50,920 nt of DNA, taken from assembly GCA_017395105.1 (NCBI GenBank), contig JAFPWD010000013.1:1-50920 (forward strand), given 5' to 3'. A program made the position numbers and the translations under genes. Origin of the DNA: Clostridia bacterium (GTDB lineage Bacteria; Bacillota; Clostridia; Christensenellales; CAG-138). The notes below the pieces were generated by a model. The model had not been told where the DNA came from, searched no databases, and saw nothing but the letters and a program-made list of their open reading frames with translations. Below, one piece after another: positions 42,997-50,733 of this stretch (within the stretch, counting starts at the first letter, position 1; each line of letters starts with the position of its first letter).

Positions 42997-43209
42997 TAGG
43001 TCGTTAAATTTTCTGTTTCTATCTCTATCACTTCCCTGCTCGCCCAAGCCGAAGCGTGACCGAGCGGTATAAGACCGGCGATCAGCTCGGCTTGGTACAG
43101 GTGATGAACTCGTGCGGGGCAAGATAAGAATTGCGCTGTCAAGCCGCTCAAGTATGAACTGCCTCGCTCGAACGGACATCGACCCGGGTATGAGAACCGC
43201 GCCCTGTTT

Positions 43210-43512
43210 ATGGGCTTGGATGCGGACGACCGCGATCGCCTGCGTGCGCATTTCGGCGAATACCTCACCGAATGCGCCGATCTTATCTCCGTTCTCGATA
43301 CCGCCCGTGCAACCGGCTACTCCCAGAGCGCCGTGGTAAAATGGTGCGTTACCGGCCGAGTCAAAGCCTTCTATTCGTCAGGCAAATACCTAATTCCGAA
43401 GATCTGCCTGCTCGATTACCTTGTGAGCGATGAAGCGATGTGCGTGCGACAGAAATCGTTTAAGCATGAGCTGATGCTGAAGGAATTTTTGGATGAATAC
43501 GGTTGTGATTAG
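43210..43512 (+). CDS. Small excisionase-like helix-turn-helix protein
   Basis: 100 aa. A helix-turn-helix of the excisionase/MerR kind is seen in VLDTARATGYSQSAVVKWCVTGRVKAFYSSGKYLIPKICLLDYL (the last part being the beta wing), broken by charged flanks. The ATG has no good ribosome binding site, and the frame is open further upstream without a start, so the N-terminus may be eroded. Such genes usually regulate or assist mobile elements, fitting the mosaic region that begins here. Confidence 0.6.
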   Translation: MGLDADDRDRLRAHFGEYLTECADLISVLDTARATGYSQSAVVKWCVTGRVKAFYSSGKYLIPKICLLDYLVSDEAMCVRQKSFKHELMLKEFLDEYGCD

Positions 43513-43580
43513 ACTGTGAATAATGAAAGCCTCGACTGCTGCTTTTGAGGTTATTAGAGCAAATGCCATAAAGGACTGAT

Positions 43581-43642
43581 GGAAAAGAAAAAGGACGGGC
43601 AAATCAATTTCTCATAAAAGAGAATATGATTCATCCCGACCT
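43581..43642 (-). terminator. Terminator of the AAA/DUF4143 gene
   Basis: On the minus strand a long imperfect hairpin (GGTCGGGATGAATCA with TGATTTGCCCGTCC) is followed by CCTTTTTCTTTTCC. It lies 65 bp after the ATPase gene. Confidence 0.7.
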
Positions 43643-43708
43643 TTGCAATGGGCATTGATAGAGTGTTAATCCTAAGTTACTCTAAGATACCTTTCCCCTC
43701 ACATTCGT

Positions 43709-44968
43709 TCAAATAAACCAAACGGGGAGCTGGAGAATGTTTTCTCTTAACATTCCCGGCTGCGGGCAGCAGCAGATCACTGCGCCCATACCGCGCGTTT
43801 TATCGTTAACCCTATCAAGAACGGTGAATGCAGAAGTTGCATCCGCTGTCACATTTGCGCTCTGTTTGATCTCGATAGGATGCAGCACTCCGTTTTCCTC
43901 GATTATAAGATCGATCTCGCTTTCCTGTTCAAAGGTTTCGCCGTTTTTGCGTGTTCTTATCTTATCCTTACCTCGGTAGTACGAAACAGAGTAGCGGTAA
44001 TCTATGCCTCGATTAGCGTAGGATTTGAGTATCTCAGAGATAACAAACGTTTCGAAGAACGCTCCGCTCATAGCACCCGCTGCGAGCGTTTCGGGAGTCA
44101 GCCAACGGGTAAGGTATGCGGCAAGTCCCGTATCTCTGAAATAGAGCTTAGGCGTTTTTATCGCTCGTTTCAGCACGCTTGGCGTATAAGGTTCAAGCAT
44201 AAAGATTATTCCGGATGATTCAAGGATGGACATCCAAGATTTGACGGTTGCCTGATCCTTGCCGATCTCATCGGCTATATTGCTGTAGTTTACCATCTGC
44301 CCCGTTCTTGCAGCTACCGCCACCATAAAGCGGCGGAAATCATTCAGATCATGAACGGCTGTTAACTTGCGAACATCGCGTTCAAGGTAGGTCTTTACAT
44401 AGCTTGAAAAGAAAATACCCCAATCGACTTCCGAATCCTGAAGTTCGGGATAACCGCCTCTATGAATGCGTTCCCAAAGATTCGAAGGCATCTTAGCGGT
44501 ATTGTTGCGTTCTTGAACATACTCCATCGTTGGAATGAAGGGCCTATCAAAGGAGTCGCGGTCAATTTCGCGCTGCGAAAGAGGCAGCATTTCTATAATG
44601 CCTATGCGGCCCGAAAGCGACTCCGATGCTCTTTCCATAAGCTCCAAAGGCTGCGAACCTGATAGACAGAAAAGTCCCTTTTTTTCGGATGAATCGCAAG
44701 CAATCTTTATAAAGCGGAAAAGTTCCGGCGCTCTCTGAACCTCGTCAAAGATAACGAGAGGCTGATTCAGCATCATAAACATATTTGGATTGTTTATTGC
44801 CTGATCCTCAACAAAAGGATCGTCAATCGCCACATACTTTTTATCGGCAAAAAGAGTTCTGATCAACTTCGTCTTGCCTGTTTGCCGCGCACCGGTAATA
44901 AGAACGCTTTTGAAGGTCTTGTCGACACCGAGAACGATGTCCTCGATTGCTCTTTTGATGTACTCCAT
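43709..44968 (-). CDS. AAA ATPase with DUF4143 domain
   Basis: 419 aa from the ATG at 44968 with AAGGAGGTGC upstream; the open frame runs further 5' without a start signal. Walker A ITGARQTGKTK, Walker B PLVIFDEVQRAPELF and sensor LSGSQPLEL in the AAA_14 domain, then an HTH-like segment (YSNIADEIGKDQATVKSW). The C-terminal DUF4143 nuclease-like fold has SEIDLIIEENGVLHPIEIKQS, which preserves a PD-(D/E)xK-like E-ID...IEIK pattern. This large family is common in anaerobes; its role is unresolved, though association with mobile islands and toxin-like functions is known. Confidence 0.86.
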   Translation of the reverse strand: MEYIKRAIEDIVLGVDKTFKSVLITGARQTGKTKLIRTLFADKKYVAIDDPFVEDQAINNPNMFMMLNQPLVIFDEVQRAPELFRFIKIACDSSEKKGLFCLSGSQPLELMERASESLSGRIGIIEMLPLSQREIDRDSFDRPFIPTMEYVQERNNTAKMPSNLWERIHRGGYPELQDSEVDWGIFFSSYVKTYLERDVRKLTAVHDLNDFRRFMVAVAARTGQMVNYSNIADEIGKDQATVKSWMSILESSGIIFMLEPYTPSVLKRAIKTPKLYFRDTGLAAYLTRWLTPETLAAGAMSGAFFETFVISEILKSYANRGIDYRYSVSYYRGKDKIRTRKNGETFEQESEIDLIIEENGVLHPIEIKQSANVTADATSAFTVLDRVNDKTRGMGAVICCCPQPGMLRENILQLPVWFI

Positions 44969-44978
44969 GCTGCACCTC

Positions 44979-45093
44979 CTTGCGACAAATTCGGATTTTG
45001 ATTCTTGATCTTTCGTTATTATACCCCATAAGAACGAAAAGAGCAAGGCATGTTTGCGCCAAATTATGAAAATAATTCTGAATTTGTCGCAAG
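44979..45093. repeat. Inverted repeat enclosing the ATPase gene promoter
   Basis: CTTGCGACAAATTC (44979-44992) and GAATTTGTCGCAAG (45080-45093) are perfect 14-bp inverted copies about 87 bp apart. The gene-proximal copy runs into the ribosome binding site (GCAAGGAGG); the distal copy lies upstream of the promoter. Confidence 0.75.
45018..45046 (-). promoter_or_regulatory. Promoter of the AAA/DUF4143 gene
   Basis: On the minus strand, TTGCTC (45041-45046), 17-bp spacer, perfect TATAAT (45018-45023), inside the inverted repeat. Confidence 0.75.
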
Positions 45094-45109
45094 TCTGCTT
45101 CATCAATAG

Positions 45110-45328
45110 TTATTCAAACAAGTTCAAGCGGTCAAACCGATCATCGCAATCATCTTGCAGTTCAACATGAGCCCGTCCATTGCCCGCCCCTAACAGCATA
45201 TAGGACGAACTTCCGCAGCAAGAGCGCGGAAGCTCAGATTGTCTTCGGAGGAATAATTCTTGATTGCTTTGTGTGTTGTCTATATGGATTCTTCGATCGT
45301 TGTAGTCGTTTGCAAATCGCATGATCAC
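45110..45328 (-). pseudogene. Possible remnant of a CoiA-like/zinc-ribbon protein
   Basis: A 72-aa frame. The first 24 residues (MRFANDYNDRRIHIDNTQSNQE) look like the start of competence CoiA-like proteins, in which a CPxCG zinc ribbon normally follows. Here the following sequence (LFLRRQSELPRSCCG) diverges, suggesting an internal deletion or frameshift. It may equally be a short lineage-specific protein. It lies 20 bp after the antitoxin gene, minus strand. Confidence 0.3.
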
Positions 45329-45348
45329 ACCTTCTTTTATTCAGCAAT

Positions 45349-45987
45349 TCACTTTTCCAAAAGATCCTCTATCGTGCAGGCAAGCACTTTGGAAATGCGA
45401 TAGAGCGATTCAACGCTTGCCTTATTTATATCCTTACGGCGCTGCTCATACATTTGGATCGAGCGCAGGCTAACGCCCGATAGTTCGGCGAGCTCGGCCT
45501 GTGTGCATCCATACAGATTGCGAATACGCTTAAGATTTGTTTCCTTGAAGCATTCCCTAAGCCGCATATCGGCAATCTCAACAAACTTCGACACATCCGC
45601 CTCATGAAGCGTATAGTACAGCTTTTCAAGCTCTTCAAACGAAAGCGCAGAAAAGATTTGTGCGTAGCTTCTATCCGAAAACCATTGATAGTAAGCGACC
45701 GCCCAACCTATCCAATATTCCTTTGATCGGCTGAAGCTTTCCGTAGGCTCAGTATCCACGAGCTTACCGGTTGCTTCATAAACAACATCCATCGCAAGCT
45801 CAATACCGCTTTTTCCGGCAACAACAGCAGGTTCGCCGTTTTCCATTCGCTTGCTTATCGAGCCTACGACAAAGTACTTAACGAACTCGGAACCGGGAAT
45901 TCCGCAGGTGTTTACTGCATAGTCAAAGGCATCGCCCAGCGCCGATTGCGCGTTACTCAGATATGTTTCTCGGTATGCGCGGGTCAT
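45349..45987 (-). CDS. XRE-family HTH protein, probable antitoxin
   Basis: 212 aa from the ATG at 45987, downstream of AGGAGG; a TTG three codons upstream is closer to that site and is the alternative. The N-terminal about 145 residues form a helical domain that I do not recognise. The C-terminus (about 150-212) is a classic lambda-repressor-like HTH (RIRNLYGCTQAELAELSGVSLRSIQMYEQ). The gene overlaps the DUF3990 gene by 35 bases, the order toxin then antitoxin. The promoter ahead of both holds an ATATCAC palindrome that the HTH domain probably binds. Confidence 0.8.
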   Translation of the reverse strand: MTRAYRETYLSNAQSALGDAFDYAVNTCGIPGSEFVKYFVVGSISKRMENGEPAVVAGKSGIELAMDVVYEATGKLVDTEPTESFSRSKEYWIGWAVAYYQWFSDRSYAQIFSALSFEELEKLYYTLHEADVSKFVEIADMRLRECFKETNLKRIRNLYGCTQAELAELSGVSLRSIQMYEQRRKDINKASVESLYRISKVLACTIEDLLEK

Positions 45988-46645
45988 CGTTTGCAATACC
46001 TCCTCTCATGATATCCTGGATATACAGACCATCGGTTTCTTCTTCCAGTATGCCCATATACATCCGTTTTGCTTCATCATCCCGTTCCTGTCTCAAAACA
46101 AAGTATGCATCCTTCTGCGCGATCTCAAAGCCCTCGTATTTGAGCTTTGAAAAGGCAAACTTGGATTTAAGAACGATCTGTTCTCCGAGTTTTCCAAGCT
46201 TCATCGCTCGCGCCAATTGATCGACCGTGATTCCGTTATTGAGAAAAGCTTCGGCATAATCAAAGTATGAATCGTCCGCTCTGTAGCCGACGATCAGATC
46301 GTATGCATTTACATTCACCCCAAAGTTGTCAATAAGGTACTGCTTTGCTCTGCGCGCAACAGGGGTTTTGATTGAGAATAAACGGTGCTCAACAAGAACG
46401 GCAACCCAATTCAGTATAGTGAAATCCGAACGGTTCAAACTCAAAACATTCAAGAACTCCGTATCCAGCGTGTATCGGTTTGAATACCCGTCATTAAGCG
46501 CGGATACTGCCCATTCCTTGGCAAGCTCATCGCTTTCGGTGCAATAAAAGCCAAGCCCGAAATCATTATTCTTCCTTCCTATGCCGAAAACAGGCTCCGC
46601 GATTATCCTGCTTGAGCCGTGAAACAGCGTTATCGTTTTCTCCAT
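45953..46645 (-). CDS. DUF3990 protein, probable ADP-ribosyltransferase-type toxin
   Basis: 230 aa from the ATG at 46645 behind CGGAGGTG. The N-terminal motif TLFHGSSRII, then GRKNNDFGLGFYCTES, and a C-terminal DLIVGYRADDSYFDYAEAF and QIVLKSK stretch, are the DUF3990 hallmarks. The H-G and G-F-Y elements recall the NAD-binding core of ADP-ribosyltransferase folds. DUF3990 proteins are typically coupled to a small partner, and here the overlap with an XRE-domain gene and a shared autoregulatory-looking promoter support a toxin-antitoxin module. The biochemical activity is an inference from fold. Confidence 0.8.
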   Translation of the reverse strand: MEKTITLFHGSSRIIAEPVFGIGRKNNDFGLGFYCTESDELAKEWAVSALNDGYSNRYTLDTEFLNVLSLNRSDFTILNWVAVLVEHRLFSIKTPVARRAKQYLIDNFGVNVNAYDLIVGYRADDSYFDYAEAFLNNGITVDQLARAMKLGKLGEQIVLKSKFAFSKLKYEGFEIAQKDAYFVLRQERDDEAKRMYMGILEEETDGLYIQDIMRGGIANDDPRIPRNISE

Positions 46646-46667
46646 AAATAACACCTCCGTTTTGCAA

Positions 46668-46696
46668 ATTATATCACCAAAGTGATATTGTGTCAA
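46668..46696 (-). promoter_or_regulatory. Toxin-antitoxin promoter with internal operator
   Basis: On the minus strand, perfect TTGACA (46691-46696), 17-bp spacer, perfect TATAAT (46668-46673). The palindrome ATATCACCAAAGTGATAT (46671-46688) fills the spacer and part of the -10 box, so a bound dimer would block the polymerase directly. Confidence 0.85.
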
Positions 46697-46907
46697 TCAT
46701 TTCAGCATAAACTCTGGTTTTTACATTTATTTCGCGCATGAGATCGCTGCTCTAAAAGCAACGTTTTGCTGTTCGTTGCCCGGGAAAGATATGCTCAGCC
46801 AAAACTATTGCTTTTTCCTTTGATAACGGGTAAGATAATAAGCAAGTCAAGCAGTCGAGAAAGAACGACTATCCCCGTCCAAAAATCTCACAAGGAGATA
46901 AATAAAT

Positions 46908-47666
46908 ATGATCGAAACAATTAAAGAAAAGCTTTATGAGATCGAGCAGCGCGAGAATGTGCGCATCATCCATTGCGTTGAATCCGGAAGCCGTGCATGG
47001 GGATTCGCTTCTCCGGACAGCGATTACGATGTGCGCTTCATTTATGTGCGTCCAGAGGGTTACTATCTCAGGCTTGAAAAAACGCGGGATGTTATCGAAT
47101 GGCAGCTTGACGACACCCTCGACATCAACGGCTGGGATATTCAGAAGGCTTTGCGGCTGCTTCACAAATCAAATCCGACGCTGTTTGAATGGAACTCTTC
47201 GCCAATCATCTACAAAACCACCGACGAATGGAAGACCGTTTCTGCTGTTATAAACGATTATTTCGTGCAAAAGGCAGGTCTCTACCACTATCTCAGCACC
47301 GCGAAAGGCAATTACCGCGAGTATCTGCAGGGAGAAACAGTCCGCTTAAAGAAGTATTTTTATGTGCTTCGCCCCATCCTTGCCTGCAAGTGGATCATGA
47401 AATATGGCACACCGCCGCCGATGCTATTCGATGAGCTTGCAGCGGACTGCCTTGAGAGCGAGCTAAAGCCTTCTGTCAGCAGGCTGCTTGAGCTTAAGCG
47501 CGAGACACCCGAATTGGGCGAAGGCAAACGCATCGATGTCATCAACGACTATCTTGACAGAAACATTGAGGAGATTGGTTCACTCATTACCTCTATGCCG
47601 GATTATAAACCGTGTGGTTGGGAAGAATTGAACAAGCTGTTTTTGGATATTCTTCGGGCGGAATAA
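46908..47666 (+). CDS. Predicted nucleotidyltransferase (Pol beta superfamily, YcgL-like)
   Basis: 252 aa behind CAAGGAGAT. The nucleotidyltransferase signature GSRAWGFASPDSDYDVRFIY has the GS motif and the two metal-binding aspartates (DYDVR). The C-terminal helical part (KKYFYVLRPILACKWIMKYG) is typical of the YcgL/COG3541 group. Substrate unknown; relatives occur both as housekeeping and in defence islands. About 210 bp of unremarkable sequence separates it from the divergent toxin-antitoxin pair, and no partner gene overlaps. Confidence 0.85.
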   Translation: MIETIKEKLYEIEQRENVRIIHCVESGSRAWGFASPDSDYDVRFIYVRPEGYYLRLEKTRDVIEWQLDDTLDINGWDIQKALRLLHKSNPTLFEWNSSPIIYKTTDEWKTVSAVINDYFVQKAGLYHYLSTAKGNYREYLQGETVRLKKYFYVLRPILACKWIMKYGTPPPMLFDELAADCLESELKPSVSRLLELKRETPELGEGKRIDVINDYLDRNIEEIGSLITSMPDYKPCGWEELNKLFLDILRAE

Positions 47667-47807
47667 TATGGAAAACGGCGAATACAAACCACCATATCAG
47701 AATGTGCAAGGACGATGAGATAACGATTGCCATAAGATATTTGAAAGATAAACCCGATTGAGGCGTGATTTGAACGCAAATTTGTGAACGAGCATCAATC
47801 CAACAGA

Positions 47808-48023
47808 TCACGCCTCTTTCTCATCTTCATCGCAATACTCCGCAAGCTCGGTAAAGTCATTGACGGTTTCTGTATAACACCTGCGAAGATAATCAAGGCC
47901 GCCGTCAACCGCTACCCTGCCGCACTTGCAGAATTTGAAGTCATGGCGATGAACGCTTTCAATAATCTCTCCGCAGGAATTGCACTTGATCGCATTCCTT
48001 TTAAGCTTTTTCATGTCGTTCAT
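47808..48023 (-). CDS. Small zinc-ribbon-like protein (DUF7695-like)
   Basis: 71 aa from the ATG at 48023 behind AAAGGAGAG. The pattern LKRNAIKCNSCGEIIES followed by FKFCKCGRVAVDGGLDYLRR gives four zinc-ligand cysteines (CxxC...CxC). Acidic C-terminus (DEDEKEA). Small proteins of this type are widespread in gut anaerobes and have no known role. A 10-bp inverted repeat, GAGGCGTGAT (47760-47769) and ATCACGCCTC (47807-47816), overlaps its stop codon and may end its transcript. Confidence 0.75.
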   Translation of the reverse strand: MNDMKKLKRNAIKCNSCGEIIESVHRHDFKFCKCGRVAVDGGLDYLRRCYTETVNDFTELAEYCDEDEKEA

Positions 48024-48080
48024 AATGCGCTGCTCTCCTTTCAACAGTTAATCGGAATTTGCCCTATTATTGATGGCATA

Positions 48081-48788
48081 TCAATTTATATCCGTTCCGG
48101 TGCCGTTAGGAAATTTTCTTACAAAGTGCTTATCATCACCTCTGCCAACAGCATGGATAAGCCCAAGTTCGCGCATTTCCTTCGTGAGTGTGAGTATTCG
48201 CGTTCTCTTGACTCCAAGCAATCTCCCTATCTCGTCTTCTGTGATCTTCCCATTTTCATCGATGTAGTCGAGTACCCGGCGCATTTGGTTTGTAACGCGG
48301 CTCGCGTTTTCCTCCACGGCAGTTTCGTTCATGTTCGGAAGAACAATCTTGAAAGCGCTTTGCGTGACCTCGATCTCCGGCTTAGCAGAGCAGCTTTCGT
48401 ACAGCTTGAATATCCTCCTAATGCCTGTTCCATAGCTCTCGATCAGGCGCAGGCGATGGAAAATTTCAGCCAGCTTTTTGTTTCTGGGCTGTGATATACC
48501 GAGGCGGATATCCTCTGTGGTCAATCCCGGAACCAGCCCGCCTATTGAAATGAACTCCATCTTATCATCGTTCACATTGATGATTATGCTGCCGCTGAAA
48601 CCGTAATCGCGATGAACAAGCGCATTAAGAAGCGCCTCGCGAATGGCTTCTTCAGGATAGTCGCGAGTATCAGTGCGAACAACGCCCTTTATAACAGAGC
48701 TGGTTTTGTTATCTCGCTTGAGTTTTTTAGTTGCTTTCAACCCCTCAGTCATCCTCGCTTTGCTCGGCTGACAGCTCCCCTTTGGCAA
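48081..48788 (-). pseudogene. C-terminal part of an AlbA_2/RecG-like ATP-binding regulator
   Basis: From residue about 24 on, the sequence is the C-terminal part of the Schlafen-AlbA_2 family: YPEEAIREALLNALVHRDY with SGSIIINVNDDKMEFISIGGLVPG, RNKKLAEIFHRLRLIESYGTGI and a winged helix DYIDENGKITEDEIGRLLGVKRTRI. The N-terminal AlbA_2 domain (normally about 200 residues) is missing. The first 20 residues read into a REP-like palindromic repeat, so the gene is 5'-truncated and probably not expressed from its own start. Confidence 0.75.
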
Positions 48789-48795
48789 TGGGAGC
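48738..48795. repeat. REP-like palindromic repeat at the truncation point
   Basis: The unit reads CTCAGTCATCCTCGC, TTTGCTCGGCTGACAGCTCC, CCTTTGGCAATGGGAGCC on the plus strand. It has the form (TCAGTC...GCTGACAGC, then GGCTCC-type arms) of dispersed repeats common in gut clostridial genomes. Only this copy is seen in the window. Confidence 0.45.
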
Positions 48796-48885
48796 CAATG
48801 TGCTTTGTCATTCTTGGTGCAAAAAACGGCGGCTCCCCATACACAGGTAGCCGCAGAAAAATGTAATTATTATGTGCTTCACAGA

Positions 48886-49045
48886 TTAGCAGGCAGCGAT
48901 ATTGGGCTGTGTATTGAGAACCATTCTGAGCATTATGAGCGCGTCGGTGAAGTTGACAACGCCATCGCCGTTCATATCGCAGTTGGCAAGCATCTCATCG
49001 GTAAGCTCCTCAAGCTCCATGACGGCACGCATTACTACGGCGCGT
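48886..49045 (-). pseudogene. C-terminal dockerin fragment, 5'-truncated
   Basis: Reading the minus strand, AVVMRAVMELEELTDEMLANCDMNGDGVVNFTDALIMLRMVLNTQ (in part) is most of a type I dockerin: the end of the first repeat and the complete second calcium loop (DMNGDGVVNFTDAL), ending NTQPNIAAC and a stop. The rest of the protein should lie to the right, but sequence beyond about 49,045 belongs to another gene on the opposite strand. Confidence 0.75.
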
Positions 49046-49642
49046 CTGCCGGAAGGTCTGCCGGAGGACGAAACCCTCTGCATCATCGTACTCGGCTATC
49101 AGCTCAACCCCGACGGCAGCATGCAGCCGGAACTGGTCGGACGCCTCCGGACTGCGCTCACCTGTGCAAAGCAGTATCCGGAAGCCATAGTGCTGTGTAC
49201 CGGCGGCGGAACCGCCTACCTCAACCACAGCACCTCCGAAGCGCAGCAAATGGGGAAGTGGCTGACCGCACACGGACTGGATGAACGCCGGCTGATCCTT
49301 GAGGATCAGTCACTCACGACCGTAGAAAATGCGCGGTTTTCCGCCGGCATTCTCTATCGGGAGCAGCCGCAGATCACCAGCGCGGCGATTGTCACCAGCA
49401 CCTACCACATCCCGTGGGGCGCACTGATGTTTGAAACAGAATTTCGGCTCTGTTCCGCAGAAGGCGGTGTGCCGGAGATTCATGTCGATGCCTGCTGTGC
49501 ATATGAATGCAGCCGCGAGGGATTCGGCGATGCAGAAAATCTGTCCTGTCAGACCGCAGGCATGCTCTATCTGCTCAGTGAGCATGAGACCGCCGAAGCG
49601 GACGAAGCAGCATCCGTTCAAAAAACAAGGAGTTTACAATGA
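49045..49642 (+). CDS. DUF218/YdcF-SanA-like protein, 5'-truncated
   Basis: About 198 residues of an open frame with the DUF218 core: TLCIIVLGYQLNPDGSMQPELVGRL, IVLCTGGGTAYLNH, LILEDQSLTTVENARF and IVTSTYHIPWGALMF. No start codon or ribosome binding site belongs to it; upstream the frame reads through antisense of the dockerin fragment. Full-length relatives begin with a membrane helix or an N-terminal domain. The stop overlaps the nudC start (ATGA). Codon choice (CCG, CTG, CGC, GCA) differs from genes left of the junction. Confidence 0.75.
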
Positions 49643-50487
49643 TTCAGGATATTTTACCCAGCAGACTGAACAACAGCTGGCAGAACATACAGCCGCAGCC
49701 GGAGAGCTTTGTCATGTGCTTCCGGGAGGGCAGGCTGCTCGCGAAGATCGCAGACGGCGAACCGCAGTTCCCGCGGTACCGCGACCTTTCCGGTCACGGC
49801 AGCGCACCGGTCTACCTGTTCTCTATCAATCATGAAGCATTCTTTCTGGCGGATGCCGCAAAAATCAGCGGATTTCAGGATTACAGCCTGCGCGAACTGC
49901 GCGACCGCTGCGCCGGAAAATACCCCTATGCGGCATTCACAGCGTATCATCTGTATCAATGGTATGCCGATAACCGATACTGCGGCGTCTGCCGCGGCGC
50001 GATGCAGCACGACACCGCAGAGCGCGCACTGGTCTGCAAGGACTGCGGACACAAGATCTTCCCGCGCATCAATCCTGCGGTGATCGTCGGCGTCATCAGC
50101 CGCGGACGCATTCTCATCACCCGCTATGCCCGCGGCTATGCACATAACGCGCTCGTGGCAGGCTTCACGGAGATTGGTGAAACGCTGGAGGAATGCGTCG
50201 CCCGCGAGGTCATGGAGGTGACCGGACTGCGCGTCCGGAACTGCCGCTATTACAAATCGCAGCCGTGGGGCATGGCGCAGGATCTCCTCATGGGGTTCTT
50301 CTGCGAAGCCGACGGAGACGATACGATCCGCATGGACACCGGAGAACTGAAGTCTGCATGCTGGTGCAGACCCGACGAAATCGAATTGCAGCCGCAGCAG
50401 CACAGCCTGACAAACGAAATGATGAAGCTGTTCCGCGATACAAACGGGCAGCTCCCGCCGGAATTCGATCCGGCAGGGTCACACTGA
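49639..50487 (+). CDS. nudC: NAD+ diphosphatase / NADH pyrophosphatase NudC, variant Nudix box
   Basis: 282 aa behind AAGGAGTT. An N-terminal domain, a zinc ribbon (Cys115, Cys118, Cys133, Cys136), and a Nudix domain with box G175-FTEIGETLEECVAREVMEVTG followed by the SQPW motif that distinguishes NudC. NudC cleaves NAD(H) to NMN(H) and AMP and removes NAD caps from RNA. In the REUxEExGU motif the second glutamate is Val194 (codon GTG at 50218-50220), a position that is catalytic in E. coli NudC (Glu178). The protein may therefore be inactive or altered. It is coupled to the DUF218 gene by ATGA. Confidence 0.88.
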   Translation: MIQDILPSRLNNSWQNIQPQPESFVMCFREGRLLAKIADGEPQFPRYRDLSGHGSAPVYLFSINHEAFFLADAAKISGFQDYSLRELRDRCAGKYPYAAFTAYHLYQWYADNRYCGVCRGAMQHDTAERALVCKDCGHKIFPRINPAVIVGVISRGRILITRYARGYAHNALVAGFTEIGETLEECVAREVMEVTGLRVRNCRYYKSQPWGMAQDLLMGFFCEADGDDTIRMDTGELKSACWCRPDEIELQPQQHSLTNEMMKLFRDTNGQLPPEFDPAGSH

Positions 50488-50503
50488 ACAACTGAATCCG
50501 CAC

Positions 50504-50558
50504 AGCAGCATGCCTGACCGGTTCTTTCCGCCGGAACGGATGCTGCTTTTGTTTTTTG
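50504..50558 (+). terminator. Terminator after nudC
   Basis: AGCAGCAT (50504-50511) pairs with ATGCTGCT (50540-50547), with an inner CCGGTTC/CGGAACGG stem, followed by TTTGTTTTTTG. The next 175 bp hold nothing I can support. Confidence 0.82.
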
Positions 50559-50733
50559 ATATTCTCAAAAGCAGACGCATATTTTTGTCTTTTGTACGCA
50601 GGTTATGTCTTTTCCGCCTTGCGGGATCCGCTTCGATCTCTGCTGCGTCTGCATCGTTATTTTGCCGGATCGGGTGAGGTGAAGCGGCACTTCTATGCGC
50701 TGTTTTCATATATTTTGCACTTCTTGGAGAGAA

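Noticed and set aside
42966-43268. Minus-strand open frame of 100 codons left of the HTH gene
   Set aside because: It overlaps the HTH gene start and runs through the operator and promoter of the methyltransferase fragment; no family resemblance and no ribosome binding site.
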